From contig JAHDEV010000001.1 of NCBI GenBank assembly GCA_020628615.1, forward strand, positions 1-32,221: DNA of 32,221 bases, in the 5' to 3' direction. The position numbers and the translations under genes were made by a program. Below are positions 8,243 to 16,163 of the stretch, piece by piece. The stretch's first letter is position 1. Every line of letters begins with the position of its first letter. The notes below the pieces were generated by a model. That model searched no databases and was not told where the DNA came from. It saw only the letters and a list, made by a program, of their open reading frames with translations. Source of the DNA: Dokdonia sp. GTDB lineage: Bacteria > Bacteroidota > Bacteroidia > Flavobacteriales > Flavobacteriaceae.

Positions 8243-8276
8243 AAAAAAAAGAAGACCTTACGATCTTCTTTTTTTT
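8240..8276 (-). terminator. Terminator of the fahA / small membrane protein unit
   Basis: AAAGAAGA and TCTTCTTT arms (about 8248-8255 and 8264-8271) enclose an 8-base loop and are flanked by long A and T runs, so the structure can work in both directions. It overlaps the last codons and stop of the 59-residue membrane protein read leftward. Confidence 0.75.
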
Positions 8277-8437
8277 AATTGTACTCTTACTACCGTTATA
8301 CCTATAAGGACAAGCAATATGCTTGCGGCGGCTATTTTGCCAAAAATAAGCCATAGTAACCAGTAGGCTAGTAGCAGTGCACTAGCATAAAAAGAGACTG
8401 CTAGTAGCATTACAAGGTATAAGGCTATTGTTTTCAT
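8258..8437 (-). CDS. Small membrane protein (59 residues)
   Basis: The reading frame starts MKTIALYLVM and ends VRVQLKKRRS. It has two hydrophobic stretches, at about residues 4-32 and 34-51, and a strongly basic tail, suggesting a two-helix membrane hairpin with the C-terminus in the cytoplasm. The ATG at 8437 is 13 bases after the fumarylacetoacetase stop, on the same strand, so the two probably share a transcript that ends at the terminator overlapping this gene's stop. I do not recognise the family. It fills what would otherwise be a 327-base gap. Confidence 0.6.
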   Translation of the reverse strand: MKTIALYLVMLLAVSFYASALLLAYWLLWLIFGKIAAASILLVLIGITVVRVQLKKRRS

Positions 8438-8450
8438 TTACTCGGTATTC

Positions 8451-9743
8451 TTATTTTGTCTTAGGCTCAAAAACTGGTAATAGCTTAGTTGATACTTCGC
8501 CAAAACCTATGCGCGGGTAATCCTTAGACTTAGAGTAACCACGTATAATTACCGTATCATTATCTTCTATAAACTTGCGGTCACCGCCTTCTTTAAGTTT
8601 TATTGGTTTCTCACCTCTCCACGATAACTCAAGCATAGAACCATATGAGTCTGGTGTAGATCCAGATAGAGTACCACTACCCATCATATCTCCAGCATTA
8701 ACCGGACAACCATTTACTGTATGGTGTGCAAGTTGCTGGCTCATATTCCAGTACATATATTTAAAGTTAGACTTACAAATGGTAGTTTCTTGCATACCTT
8801 CTGGTTGTAGTGCAACTTCAAGGTTTATGTCAAAACTCTTTTTACCTTCAAACTTAAGGTATGGTAAAAGCTCTTTTTTAGGTGCTGGGCTTTCTACTCT
8901 AAAAGGCTCTAGCGCATCTAGTGTAACTATCCAAGGTGAGATAGAAGAGGCAAAGTTTTTTGCAAGAAAAGGACCTAGTGGCACATATTCCCATTTTTGA
9001 ATATCACGTGCACTCCAGTCATTAAAAAGCACAAGTCCAAAAATATTTTCTTCGGCATTTTCTGTAGAGATAGATTCTCCCAGATTATTTGCATCTGTTG
9101 TTATAAAAGCCATCTCAAGTTCAAAATCTATAAGTCTTGATGGGCCAAATATTGGGTTTGTCGCTCCGTTAGGTAACTTTTGTCCTTGAGGTCTGTGTAC
9201 AGGTATCCCAGATGGTATTACAGAAGAGCTACGGCCGTGATATGCTACAGGTAGGTGTAACCAGTTAGGCATAAGTGCGTTCTCCTCCCCGCGGAACATT
9301 GTACCCACATTAGTCGCGTGCTCAATGCTTGAGTAAAAGTCTGTATAATCACCTATTTGTACCGGTAGTTGCATTTCTACTTCATCCAGTTTAAAGATTA
9401 CTACGTCGCGGTCTTTTGCATTGTCACGTAGTGCTGCGTTGCTCTCTTCAAATATTTCAGAAATACGGTTACGTACGAGTCGCCACGTCTTGCGACCATC
9501 TGCAATAAAGTCATTAAGCGTGTCTTGTAAAAAGATATCATCTGTAAGAGGTATACCCTCAAAATATCCTAGTTGGTGTAGCGCACCTAGATCTATTGCA
9601 TAATCGCCTATGCGTGTACCTATTGTGATTACATCATCACGAGTTAAGAATACCCCAAAAGGAATATTCTGTATGGGAAAGTCCGTATTCTTAGACGTGT
9701 CTAACCACGTTTTTCTAGAAGGATCGTTTGCAGATAGAGGCAT
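8451..9743 (-). CDS. fahA: Fumarylacetoacetase
   Basis: This 430-residue cytosolic enzyme hydrolyses 4-fumarylacetoacetate to fumarate and acetoacetate, the last step of tyrosine degradation through homogentisate. The N-terminal domain ends near residue 115. The catalytic domain shows the family motifs SSIEHATNVG (catalytic His), YHGRSSSVIPSG, the metal ligands in DFELEMAF and the NDWSARDIQKWEYVPLGPF signature, followed by NGCPVNAGDMMGSGTLSG. Length and motifs are complete. The other genes of the pathway are not in this window. It is divergent from glyA and has its own -7 box. Confidence 0.95.
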   Translation of the reverse strand: MPLSANDPSRKTWLDTSKNTDFPIQNIPFGVFLTRDDVITIGTRIGDYAIDLGALHQLGYFEGIPLTDDIFLQDTLNDFIADGRKTWRLVRNRISEIFEESNAALRDNAKDRDVVIFKLDEVEMQLPVQIGDYTDFYSSIEHATNVGTMFRGEENALMPNWLHLPVAYHGRSSSVIPSGIPVHRPQGQKLPNGATNPIFGPSRLIDFELEMAFITTDANNLGESISTENAEENIFGLVLFNDWSARDIQKWEYVPLGPFLAKNFASSISPWIVTLDALEPFRVESPAPKKELLPYLKFEGKKSFDINLEVALQPEGMQETTICKSNFKYMYWNMSQQLAHHTVNGCPVNAGDMMGSGTLSGSTPDSYGSMLELSWRGEKPIKLKEGGDRKFIEDNDTVIIRGYSKSKDYPRIGFGEVSTKLLPVFEPKTK

Positions 9744-9781
9744 TCTATATGTTTTAATAAGTTGTTTGTAAATCTCTTCCT

Positions 9782-9789
9782 CAAATATA
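9782..9789 (-). promoter_or_regulatory. -7 box of fahA
   Basis: TATATTTG on the minus strand is an exact TAnnTTTG match 39 bases before the fahA ATG. No clear -33 TTG is present at the usual distance. Confidence 0.55.
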
Positions 9790-9821
9790 TGATTTATAGC
9801 ATTCTTAAAAAGAGATTGTAG

Positions 9822-9829
9822 TATTTTTG
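9822..9829 (+). promoter_or_regulatory. -7 box of glyA
   Basis: TATTTTTG matches TAnnTTTG and lies 26 bases before the glyA ATG. Confidence 0.55.
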
Positions 9830-9854
9830 TATCACTTTAACAAACATCTTAAAT

Positions 9855-11129
9855 ATGCAACGAGATACCGCCATTTTTGACCTAATACAAGAAGAAAAAG
9901 AACGCCAACTTAATGGCCTTGAGCTTATTGCTTCAGAAAACTTTGTGAGTGACCAGGTAATGGAAGCTGCAGGATCTGTACTAACTAATAAATATGCAGA
10001 GGGGTATCCCGGTAAGCGTTATTATGGTGGTTGTGAAGTAGTAGACGAGGTTGAGACACTAGCTATAGAGCGTGCAAAAGAGCTTTTTGGAGCAGCTTAT
10101 GCAAACGTACAACCACACTCAGGTTCTCAGGCAAACACGGCTGTTTTTCACGCTTGTTTAAAACCAGGAGATAAATTTTTAGGTTTTGACCTTGCTCACG
10201 GTGGTCACTTAACACACGGGTCGCCAGTAAACTTTTCTGGTCGTTTATATACACCAGTGTTTTACGGAGTAGATAAAGAAACGGGACTACTTAACTATGA
10301 TAAAATACAAGAAATCGCGACTGCAGAGCAGCCTAAAATGATTATTGCAGGTGCCTCTGCATACTCTCGTGAGATAGATTATAAACGCTTTCGCGAAATA
10401 GCAGACTCTGTAGGAGCTATCCTTCTAGCAGATATTGCTCACCCAGCGGGTCTTATTGCCAAAGGAATCATAGCAGACCCTATACCACACTGTCACGTAG
10501 TGACAACTACCACACACAAAACACTAAGAGGGCCACGCGGCGGAATGATACTTATGGGTGAAGATTTTGAAAACCCTTTTGGAATCACACTTAAGAGTGG
10601 AAAGAAACGTATGATGTCTTCATTGTTAGATAGTGGTATTTTTCCTGGGAACCAAGGAGGACCATTAATGCACGTGATAGGAGCAAAGGCAATCGCCTTT
10701 GGAGAAGCACTTACAGATGAGTTCTTACACTATATGGTGCAGGTTAAGAAAAATGCAACTACACTGGCAGATGCACTTGTGCTTAAAGGGTATGATATCA
10801 TATCTGGTGGTACAGATAACCATATGATGCTTATAGACCTACGCAACAAAGATGTAACAGGAAAAGCTGCCGAAGAAGCACTAGGTAAAGCAGATATCAC
10901 TGTAAATAAGAATATGGTACCGTTTGATGACAAGTCACCATTTGTTACCTCTGGTATACGTATAGGTACTGCGGCAGTGACTACGCGTGGTCTTGTAGAA
11001 GGTGATATGCACGAGATTGCAAACTTTATAGACAAGGCAATCCAGCACCACGATAATGATGAGGTGCTAGAAAACGTTGCAAAAAGTGTGAACGAAATGA
11101 TGGGACACAGACCATTATTTAAAGCATAA
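9855..11129 (+). CDS. glyA: Serine hydroxymethyltransferase
   Basis: This 424-residue PLP enzyme converts serine and tetrahydrofolate to glycine and 5,10-methylene-THF, the main one-carbon supply. The family signature [14 protein letters not shown] is present, with the PLP lysine at residue 222. The substrate-binding motifs IASENF (about 26-31), [13 protein letters not shown] (48-60) and HSGSQAN (about 88-94) are intact. Length is normal. Residues 178-182 (RFREI) are encoded by a left-arm copy of the palindrome, but KRFREIAD is also a common family sequence, so this copy may be coincidental. The gene is monocistronic, with its own promoter and terminator. Confidence 0.97.
   Translation: MQRDTAIFDLIQEEKERQLNGLELIASENFVSDQVMEAAGSVLTNKYAEGYPGKRYYGGCEVVDEVETLAIERAKELFGAAYANVQPHSGSQANTAVFHACLKPGDKFLGFDLAHGGHLTHGSPVNFSGRLYTPVFYGVDKETGLLNYDKIQEIATAEQPKMIIAGASAYSREIDYKRFREIADSVGAILLADIAHPAGLIAKGIIADPIPHCHVVTTTTHKTLRGPRGGMILMGEDFENPFGITLKSGKKRMMSSLLDSGIFPGNQGGPLMHVIGAKAIAFGEALTDEFLHYMVQVKKNATTLADALVLKGYDIISGGTDNHMMLIDLRNKDVTGKAAEEALGKADITVNKNMVPFDDKSPFVTSGIRIGTAAVTTRGLVEGDMHEIANFIDKAIQHHDNDEVLENVAKSVNEMMGHRPLFKA
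10386..10398. repeat. Palindromic repeat copy 5, partial, inside glyA
   Basis: CGCTTTCGCGAAA matches the left 13 bases of the 16-bp core; the last three bases differ. It is read as RFRE(I). Confidence 0.6.
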
Positions 11130-11145
11130 TAAATCGCATATATCT

Positions 11146-11178
11146 AAAAAGCCAGTAATCATATTACTGGCTTTTTTT
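11146..11178 (+). terminator. Terminator of glyA
   Basis: GCCAGTAAT (11151-11159) and ATTACTGGC (11163-11171) form a 9-bp stem with a 3-base loop, extended by A/T pairs and followed by seven T. Confidence 0.9.
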
Positions 11179-11185
11179 ATGTTTG
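11178..11185 (+). promoter_or_regulatory. -7 box of the 139-residue membrane protein gene
   Basis: TATGTTTG is an exact TAnnTTTG match at the tail of the glyA terminator. It places the transcript start near 11192 and argues for translation starting at 11236 rather than at the ATG inside this box (11179). Confidence 0.5.
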
Positions 11186-11235
11186 TTTGTAACAAACTCT
11201 CAAAAGCTGATACCTATTCTAAGAAATATACTCCT

Positions 11236-11655
11236 ATGAAGCGCATACATTTTAATAAGACTAATTGGTTCTGGGTTACACTACTAGTACTTTCTCTTGT
11301 ATGTATACTTGCTGGCACTTTTGAGTTTTATGAATTTGAAAACGCTGGCATAAACAAGAAGATTGCCGCGGCTGGTTTCTTGCTACAAGTGATATATTTT
11401 TTTCGATTTTTTATCTACAAGAATGATGTACAGGTTACTAAAAATGTAATTATGATACGTCTCAACTCGTGGAATGGTATGAGCATATATTTTGACCACA
11501 TTGCCAGTACAAATCTTACAGAAAATACCCTTATAGTAACAAAAACCAATGGTGAGCAAATCACTATTGATACAAAAGGGATACACCTAGATGATTTACA
11601 AGAGTTAAACGGGCTTCTATTAAGTAAGTTAGAAAACCCTGCAACGGTAGGGTAG
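11236..11655 (+). CDS. Two-helix membrane protein with PH-like C-terminal part, unknown function
   Basis: From the ATG at 11236 the product has 139 residues and begins MKRIHFNKTNW. Two membrane helices, about 12-31 and 42-60, are followed by a soluble domain of short beta-strands (VQVTKNVIMIRLN, ENTLIVTKTNGEQITI). This layout resembles bacterial PH-like (YdbT/DUF304-type) membrane proteins, but the match is by shape only. The longer reading frame from 11179 would begin inside the terminator and -7 box of the previous region and is less likely. The gene stands alone and converges on a 62-residue membrane protein gene 43 bases away. Confidence 0.65.
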   Translation: MKRIHFNKTNWFWVTLLVLSLVCILAGTFEFYEFENAGINKKIAAAGFLLQVIYFFRFFIYKNDVQVTKNVIMIRLNSWNGMSIYFDHIASTNLTENTLIVTKTNGEQITIDTKGIHLDDLQELNGLLLSKLENPATVG

Positions 11656-11698
11656 TCACACATTTTTTGGGACGTGGCTATGTAGGTTACGTAAGTTT

Positions 11699-11887
11699 TT
11701 AAGGTTTTAAAACCAGTTTAATTAAAAACAGAAGCACCACAAACCCTATAAAACCAAGCAATACCCATTTACTTCCTTTGTATTGCTTTTTATGCAGGTT
11801 AAGATCTTTGCGATAACTCCATATAATGAGTGTTAAGAAAGCAATCACAAAAAAAAGTACGAATATAACCTGACCAGTGCTAAACAT
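11699..11887 (-). CDS. Small conserved-looking membrane protein (62 residues)
   Basis: The protein begins MFSTGQVIFVLFF and has two hydrophobic helices, at about 7-24 and 42-60. A basic loop between them reads YRKDLNLHKKQYKGSKW. I recall very similar small proteins in many Flavobacteriia but know of no assigned function. TATTTTTA (11914-11907, minus) is one base off a -7 box and lies 20 bases before the ATG. The intergenic region shared with the MazG-like gene holds a perfect palindrome copy. Confidence 0.75.
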   Translation of the reverse strand: MFSTGQVIFVLFFVIAFLTLIIWSYRKDLNLHKKQYKGSKWVLLGFIGFVVLLFLIKLVLKP

Positions 11888-11922
11888 TTGGAGTATTTTA
11901 GAAGTGTAAAAATACGTATGAG

Positions 11923-11942
11923 TACGCTTTCGCGAAAGCGTA
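11923..11942. repeat. Palindromic repeat copy 6, between divergent genes
   Basis: A perfect core at 11925-11940 is flanked by TA/TA, giving a 20-bp perfect palindrome. It sits in the divergent region between the 62-residue membrane protein gene and the MazG-like gene, close to where both promoters must be. Confidence 0.95.
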
Positions 11943-11960
11943 ATAAAACAAATTTAACTT

Positions 11961-12347
11961 ATGAAAAATAAAATAGCAGCGGTAACCCTTTTTCACGATA
12001 CTTATGGGCTGGATAGAAAGGCTACTCCTACAGCTCAACTCTCTAAAGCCAAAAATGAGTTACGTTATAACTTGATGAAGGAAGAAAATGAAGAGTATCT
12101 AGAAGCGGCAAATAATGGAGATCTCGTTGAAGTGGCAGATGCGCTAGGGGATATGCTGTATATTTTATGTGGTACTATTATAGAGCACGGTATGCAAGAT
12201 AAGATCGAGGAGGTTTTTAATGAGATACAACGTTCTAATATGAGTAAGCTGGGTGAAGATGGGAAGCCTATCTATAGAGAGGACGGTAAAGTGCTTAAAG
12301 GGCCTAACTATTTTAAGCCAGACATTGCAAGTATACTTAACAAGTAA
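11961..12347 (+). CDS. MazG/PRA-PH-like nucleoside triphosphate pyrophosphohydrolase
   Basis: This 128-residue all-alpha protein has the metal-binding pattern of the MazG/HisE superfamily: EENEEY near residues 42-47, then VEVADALGDMLY near 61-72, giving the E-x-x-E plus E/D-x-x-D arrangement that holds Mg2+. Enzymes of this group cleave NTPs or dNTPs to the monophosphate and pyrophosphate, often to clear damaged nucleotides. It resembles the phage and bacterial HisE-like single-domain type rather than two-domain MazG. The exact substrate is unknown. The gene stands alone, with a palindrome copy just upstream and a terminator downstream. Confidence 0.8.
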   Translation: MKNKIAAVTLFHDTYGLDRKATPTAQLSKAKNELRYNLMKEENEEYLEAANNGDLVEVADALGDMLYILCGTIIEHGMQDKIEEVFNEIQRSNMSKLGEDGKPIYREDGKVLKGPNYFKPDIASILNK

Positions 12348-12356
12348 AAACTATAA

Positions 12357-12393
12357 AAAAAAAAGCCGCTCTCTTAAGAAAGCGGCTTTTTTT
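12357..12393. terminator. Bidirectional terminator between the MazG-like gene and the ompH-like gene
   Basis: GCCGCT (12365-12370) and AGCGGC (12381-12386) form a GC-rich stem flanked by an A-run on the left and a T-run on the right, so it can end transcripts from both convergent genes. Confidence 0.85.
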
Positions 12394-12410
12394 ATGAAGT
12401 AGTAAGGTTT

Positions 12411-12923
12411 TTACTCCTCTACTTTGATACCCATTTTTGCAAGTACAGCCATCGTGATGTCTGATGCAGGATCTGCATATGCAAAGTTGTTATTGTTACC
12501 TATAGTAAGGATGTGTGAGAAGCCTTGCTCTTTTGCCACTGTAGTTACAACTTCACCTATTTTTTTATAAAGTGGTTGTACTACTTCAGATTGTTTAAGC
12601 TGTAAAAGCTGTGCTCCGTTCTGACGAAATTTTGAAATATCATCTTCTAGAGCAATGATTTCTCCTTGCTTAGTTTTTCTTTCTTCGTCTGTAAAGCCTG
12701 CTTGTCCCGCTTGGTATAGTTTTACTTTTGCTTCATAATCTTCAATCTTTACTTTCATTTGAGACTCAAGATCAAGATTGTATTTTTTTACTTCTTCATT
12801 TGCAGCAGTAAGCTCTGGCATTTTTGTAAGGATAAAATCTGCATCTACAGTTCCTACTTTACTTTGTGCAAAAGCTGTTGCTGTAAATAGCACGACTAAC
12901 ATTGCGAGTACGAGTTTTTTCAT
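12411..12923 (-). CDS. OmpH/Skp-family periplasmic chaperone
   Basis: From the ATG at 12923 the product has 170 residues. Its signal peptide MKKLVLAMLVVLFTATAFAQ should be cut before SKVGTVD. The mature part starts with the family strand KVGTVDADFIL. A long charged coiled-coil at about 40-115 (ANEEVKKYNLDLESQMKVK...) then returns to a C-terminal strand region, matching the jellyfish-like Skp trimer subunit. Skp holds unfolded outer-membrane proteins in the periplasm. An earlier in-frame ATG at 12962 would put translation inside the -7 box, so 12923 is preferred. Confidence 0.88.
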   Translation of the reverse strand: MKKLVLAMLVVLFTATAFAQSKVGTVDADFILTKMPELTAANEEVKKYNLDLESQMKVKIEDYEAKVKLYQAGQAGFTDEERKTKQGEIIALEDDISKFRQNGAQLLQLKQSEVVQPLYKKIGEVVTTVAKEQGFSHILTIGNNNNFAYADPASDITMAVLAKMGIKVEE

Positions 12924-12959
12924 TGTATGTGTTTTGTTAAGGTTTATCATTTGCGCGTG

Positions 12960-12967
12960 CAAATATA
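12960..12967 (-). promoter_or_regulatory. -7 box of the ompH-like gene
   Basis: TATATTTG on the minus strand is an exact TAnnTTTG match. It puts the transcript start near 12953, leaving a leader of about 30 bases before the ATG at 12923. Confidence 0.55.
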
Positions 12968-13004
12968 TGTGATTGAAGACAATATCTGTGCCAAGGGTGC
13001 TTTT

Positions 13005-13238
13005 TTAAGTAAAGAGCTGTCCTCTGTGAGGTTTTAAGTCGTCTCTCACTGGTTTCATTGCTTCCTTGTCTACTACAAGGTAAGCAAGGGCAAAGTCTTC
13101 AGATTGTTTTTCTACTCCTGTAATAGGGGAGGCTAGGTCTTTTGCACTGGCATACTCCTTTAAGTGTATCTCGTGGTGAAGAGCAATCTTCTCTGCGTCT
13201 GGACCTCTAAAGTCCCATATAAGTTTAAGTCTTTCCAA
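13005..13238 (-). CDS. Conserved-looking hypothetical protein (77 residues)
   Basis: This small soluble protein begins MERLKLIWDFRGPDAEK and contains HHEIHLKEY near residues 21-29. It has no signal peptide or membrane segment. The pattern of a strand, helix and histidine-rich segment suggests a compact fold, but I cannot name a family. It has an exact -7 box upstream and lies between the ompH-like gene (downstream, same strand) and the divergent PPIase operon. No terminator separates it from the ompH-like gene. Confidence 0.7.
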   Translation of the reverse strand: MERLKLIWDFRGPDAEKIALHHEIHLKEYASAKDLASPITGVEKQSEDFALAYLVVDKEAMKPVRDDLKPHRGQLFT

Positions 13239-13264
13239 TGGTGATGATCTTAATATTCTTATGC

Positions 13265-13272
13265 CAAAAATA
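13265..13272 (-). promoter_or_regulatory. -7 box of the 77-residue protein gene
   Basis: TATTTTTG on the minus strand matches TAnnTTTG exactly, 27 bases before the ATG at 13238. Confidence 0.5.
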
Positions 13273-13332
13273 TATAATATGCTTCTTACTCAAGGGTATA
13301 TATGTACTAAAGATTACTTAAAACCGTTGGTA

Positions 13333-13362
13333 TTGCACAGTAGTTGATTATGCCTATTTTTG
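13333..13362 (+). promoter_or_regulatory. Promoter of the PPIase operon
   Basis: TTG (13333-13335), a 19-base spacer and TATTTTTG (13355-13362) form a good Bacteroidetes promoter. The expected transcript start is about 13 bases before the ATG at 13382. Confidence 0.65.
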
Positions 13363-13381
13363 CAATTATCTAAACCCTCAT

Positions 13382-15313
13382 ATGCGTTATCTTTTTATAG
13401 TATGTTTTTTATTTTCTTTTCCTTTAACGGGGCAAGAAAAAGTGCTACTTAAAGTAAATGATGAAGAAGTAAGTACAGAAGAATTTATACGTGTTTACGA
13501 GAAAAACTTATCACTTATTAAGGAGGTAGAGCATAACTCTCCAAAACAGTATCTTGATCTCTTTATAGACTATAAGCTTAAAGTGCAAGAGGCATATAAG
13601 CAAGGGCTTGATAAAAAAGAGGCTTATCAAAAAGAGATTGCATCATATAGATCACAGCTAGCAAAGAATTACCTTAATGATGTACAAGTAACAGATGATC
13701 TTGTAAAAGAGGCATACTTTAGGAGTAAAAATGAGCTTCGTGCTCGACATATACTTATACGACTTCGTCCAGATGCATTGCCTAAAGACACTCTCATAGC
13801 CTATAATAAACTTATAGCTGCTCGTGATCGTATCATTAATGGGGAGGATTTTAATAAGATTGCCCGTATTTATAGTGAAGATCCATCTGCAAAGCAAAAT
13901 GGTGGAGACCTAGGTTGGTTTAAGGCTTTTAAAATGGTTTATCCATTTGAAAATGCTGCGTACAGTACAGGGATAAATGAAGTCTCAATGCCTTTTAGAA
14001 CAAATTTTGGGTATCACATTGTACAACCTACAGCGACAAGAATATCACAAGGAACTGTACAGGTAGCACACATTATGGTTTCTTTAAATCAAAAGGATAG
14101 TACAGTCTCACCAGCTGCTAAGATTACTAAAATAAAAAAACTCCTAGATTCTGGAGCAGATTTTGAAACGCTAGCTCTCAATTACAGTGATGATAAGAAT
14201 ACAGCAAAGAAAGGCGGTGTAATCAATGCTTTTGAAAAAGGACAACTTAGTAGTGAAGTTTTTGAAAAGACAGCTTTTAATCTCAAAAGCATAGGAGAAA
14301 TTTCTGAGCCTTTTAAAACAAAGTTTGGCTGGCATATCCTTAAGCTAGTAAAGAAAAATCCGTTACAGCCATTTAAAGAGATAGAAGCTTCATTAACACA
14401 AAAGGTTACAAGAGATGCCAGAGCACGTGTTTTATCTGAAGCTCTTTATGAAAGACTACGTAAGAAATATAATGTAACAGAAGAGGTAGCTATTGTAGAA
14501 TACTTTACAAGTGCTTTGCCAGAAGTGTATAACAAAAAGGAACAATTATTTACAGATAAGAGCGCATTATTAAGAACAGCCTTTACCATAGGTGATGAGA
14601 CTTTTTTATACAGTGATATAGCAAAAGCGATTGATAATAATCTTAAGCGAAAAAAATATACATCACGTGCATATTTTGTAAAAAATGAGGTGGCAAATTT
14701 TATAAACGACGCGCTTACAACATATCATCTAGCACATTTAGAAGAAGAAAACTCTGGGTTTAAGTCTCTTATTAATGAATATAAAGAAGGATTGTTGCTA
14801 TTTGATCTTTTAGAAAGCCAAATTTGGAAGAAAGCCCAAAAGGACTCTGTTGGGTTAAGAGCTTTTTTTAATGCAAATGCACAAAACTATAAAACTCCTA
14901 AAGTCTATAACACACGAGTATTTACTACAAAACAGAAGGAAATAGCAACCAAGTATAAAAAGCGTATACTTAAGGGAGAAAAAAGTGAGACAATTATAGA
15001 GGCACTTAAATTGAAATATAAATCACCATTAATTGTTTCTTACAGAGAGATTGTTGAAGAAAATTTACCATTTATGGGAGATAATAATCTTGGTATAAAA
15101 AAAGTAATAACAGAAGGAGATAATTATATCTTGTACGAGGTTTTGAGTATAGATGAAGCAAAGTTTAATACCCTGGCAGAGTCGCGAGGGGCTGTAATGA
15201 GTGATTATCAAAAGTACTTAGAGACTAATTTTGTAAAAGAATTGAGAAAAAAGAGTGAGATCAATGTTAATACAGCGATCTTAAACAACCTTGAAAAAAG
15301 ATATGATGAGTAG
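13382..15313 (+). CDS. Periplasmic peptidylprolyl isomerase with two parvulin domains
   Basis: This 643-residue exported protein starts with a signal peptide (MRYLFIVCFLFSFPLTGQ). A SurA-like N-terminal helical part follows at about 20-115. The first parvulin domain, about 118-222, has RARHILIRL, GGDLGWF and FGYHIVQ. The second, about 225-325, has QVAHIMVSL, KKGGVINAFEKGQ and FGWHILKL. A long C-terminal region of about 330-643 has no recognised motif. Parvulins isomerise X-Pro bonds and serve as chaperones for outer-membrane proteins. It is the first gene of a four-gene operon with another two parvulin-type proteins and a MoxR ATPase. Confidence 0.9.
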   Translation: MRYLFIVCFLFSFPLTGQEKVLLKVNDEEVSTEEFIRVYEKNLSLIKEVEHNSPKQYLDLFIDYKLKVQEAYKQGLDKKEAYQKEIASYRSQLAKNYLNDVQVTDDLVKEAYFRSKNELRARHILIRLRPDALPKDTLIAYNKLIAARDRIINGEDFNKIARIYSEDPSAKQNGGDLGWFKAFKMVYPFENAAYSTGINEVSMPFRTNFGYHIVQPTATRISQGTVQVAHIMVSLNQKDSTVSPAAKITKIKKLLDSGADFETLALNYSDDKNTAKKGGVINAFEKGQLSSEVFEKTAFNLKSIGEISEPFKTKFGWHILKLVKKNPLQPFKEIEASLTQKVTRDARARVLSEALYERLRKKYNVTEEVAIVEYFTSALPEVYNKKEQLFTDKSALLRTAFTIGDETFLYSDIAKAIDNNLKRKKYTSRAYFVKNEVANFINDALTTYHLAHLEEENSGFKSLINEYKEGLLLFDLLESQIWKKAQKDSVGLRAFFNANAQNYKTPKVYNTRVFTTKQKEIATKYKKRILKGEKSETIIEALKLKYKSPLIVSYREIVEENLPFMGDNNLGIKKVITEGDNYILYEVLSIDEAKFNTLAESRGAVMSDYQKYLETNFVKELRKKSEINVNTAILNNLEKRYDE

Positions 15314-16163
15314 ATATATTACGGTCTTACTATATAGCTGTGTTGCTCTGCTCATATCTAGTTGTAGCTATTTTCAAAAAACTGAAGAAGAGACTGTCAT
15401 TGCTAGAGTAAATGACCATACACTTACAGAAGAAACATTAAAAGATATTCTATCATCAAACACGATTACAGATAGTGCATCTTTTGTGCAAAACTACATA
15501 AACAATTGGGCGACAGACCAGTTATTGCTTGATGGAGCAATGCGTAATTTACCCAAAGATGACCAAGAAGAGTTTGAAGCACTAGTGGCAAATTACAGAA
15601 AGGATTTATACATACGTTACTATAAAGATGCGCTTATTAATAAGCAGCTTGACAGTGTTGTTTCAGATGCAGAAGCTAAAACCTTTTATGAAGACAATAA
15701 GCAGAATTTCTTGCTCAATGAGCCCTTATTGCAGTTTAAATTCATACAAGTAGAAGAGGACTATAACGGTTTAAACGATTTAAAAAAGCGGTTTAGAAGT
15801 TCAGATTATGAAGATGCAAAAATATTAGACTCTCTAAAGTTTCAATATAAAAACCATTTTCTCAACGACTCTATATGGGTAAAAGAACGGATTGTCATAA
15901 ACCAAATAAATATTATTAACAACGAAAATTCAAAACAGTTGTTAAAAAAAACAAATTTCATACAGCTACGAGATTCATTAGGATTATATTTGATCGCTGT
16001 AAAAAATACGTTAGGTCGCAATGATATCGCACCATTAGAATATGTGCGCCCTACTATCAATCAGATTATTAATAACAAAAGGAAGTTAGCCCTTATAAAA
16101 AGGCTTGAAAAGGAGATTAAGGATGATGCTATTAAAAACAAAAAATTTGAAATTTACAACTAA
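15303..16163 (+). CDS. Parvulin/SurA-N-like lipoprotein without a catalytic domain
   Basis: I place the start at the ATG at 15303 (286 residues; ATG 15306 is equally possible); a TTG at 15291 is also in frame. The signal MMSRYITVLL...LLISSC ends in a lipobox cysteine at about residue 21. The mature protein begins like the SurA N-terminal chaperone domain (VIARVNDHTLTEETL) and continues as a charged, largely helical chain. I do not see the parvulin HxL and GYHI motifs, so it is probably a chaperone-only member anchored to a membrane. It overlaps the end of the preceding gene by 11 bases and the start of the next by 41 bases, which indicates coupled translation. Confidence 0.78.
   Translation: MMSRYITVLLYSCVALLISSCSYFQKTEEETVIARVNDHTLTEETLKDILSSNTITDSASFVQNYINNWATDQLLLDGAMRNLPKDDQEEFEALVANYRKDLYIRYYKDALINKQLDSVVSDAEAKTFYEDNKQNFLLNEPLLQFKFIQVEEDYNGLNDLKKRFRSSDYEDAKILDSLKFQYKNHFLNDSIWVKERIVINQINIINNENSKQLLKKTNFIQLRDSLGLYLIAVKNTLGRNDIAPLEYVRPTINQIINNKRKLALIKRLEKEIKDDAIKNKKFEIYN

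Noticed and set aside
8575-9000. Long open frame on the plus strand inside fahA
   Set aside because: It lies wholly antisense to a strongly conserved enzyme gene and has no signal, motif or start context.
11179-11235. Upstream ATG for the 139-residue membrane protein
   Set aside because: It lies inside a -7 box and at the tail of the glyA terminator; the ATG at 11236 fits transcription and protein layout.
12924-12962. Longer N-terminus for the OmpH-like protein
   Set aside because: The extra residues would precede a complete signal peptide and start within the -7 box.
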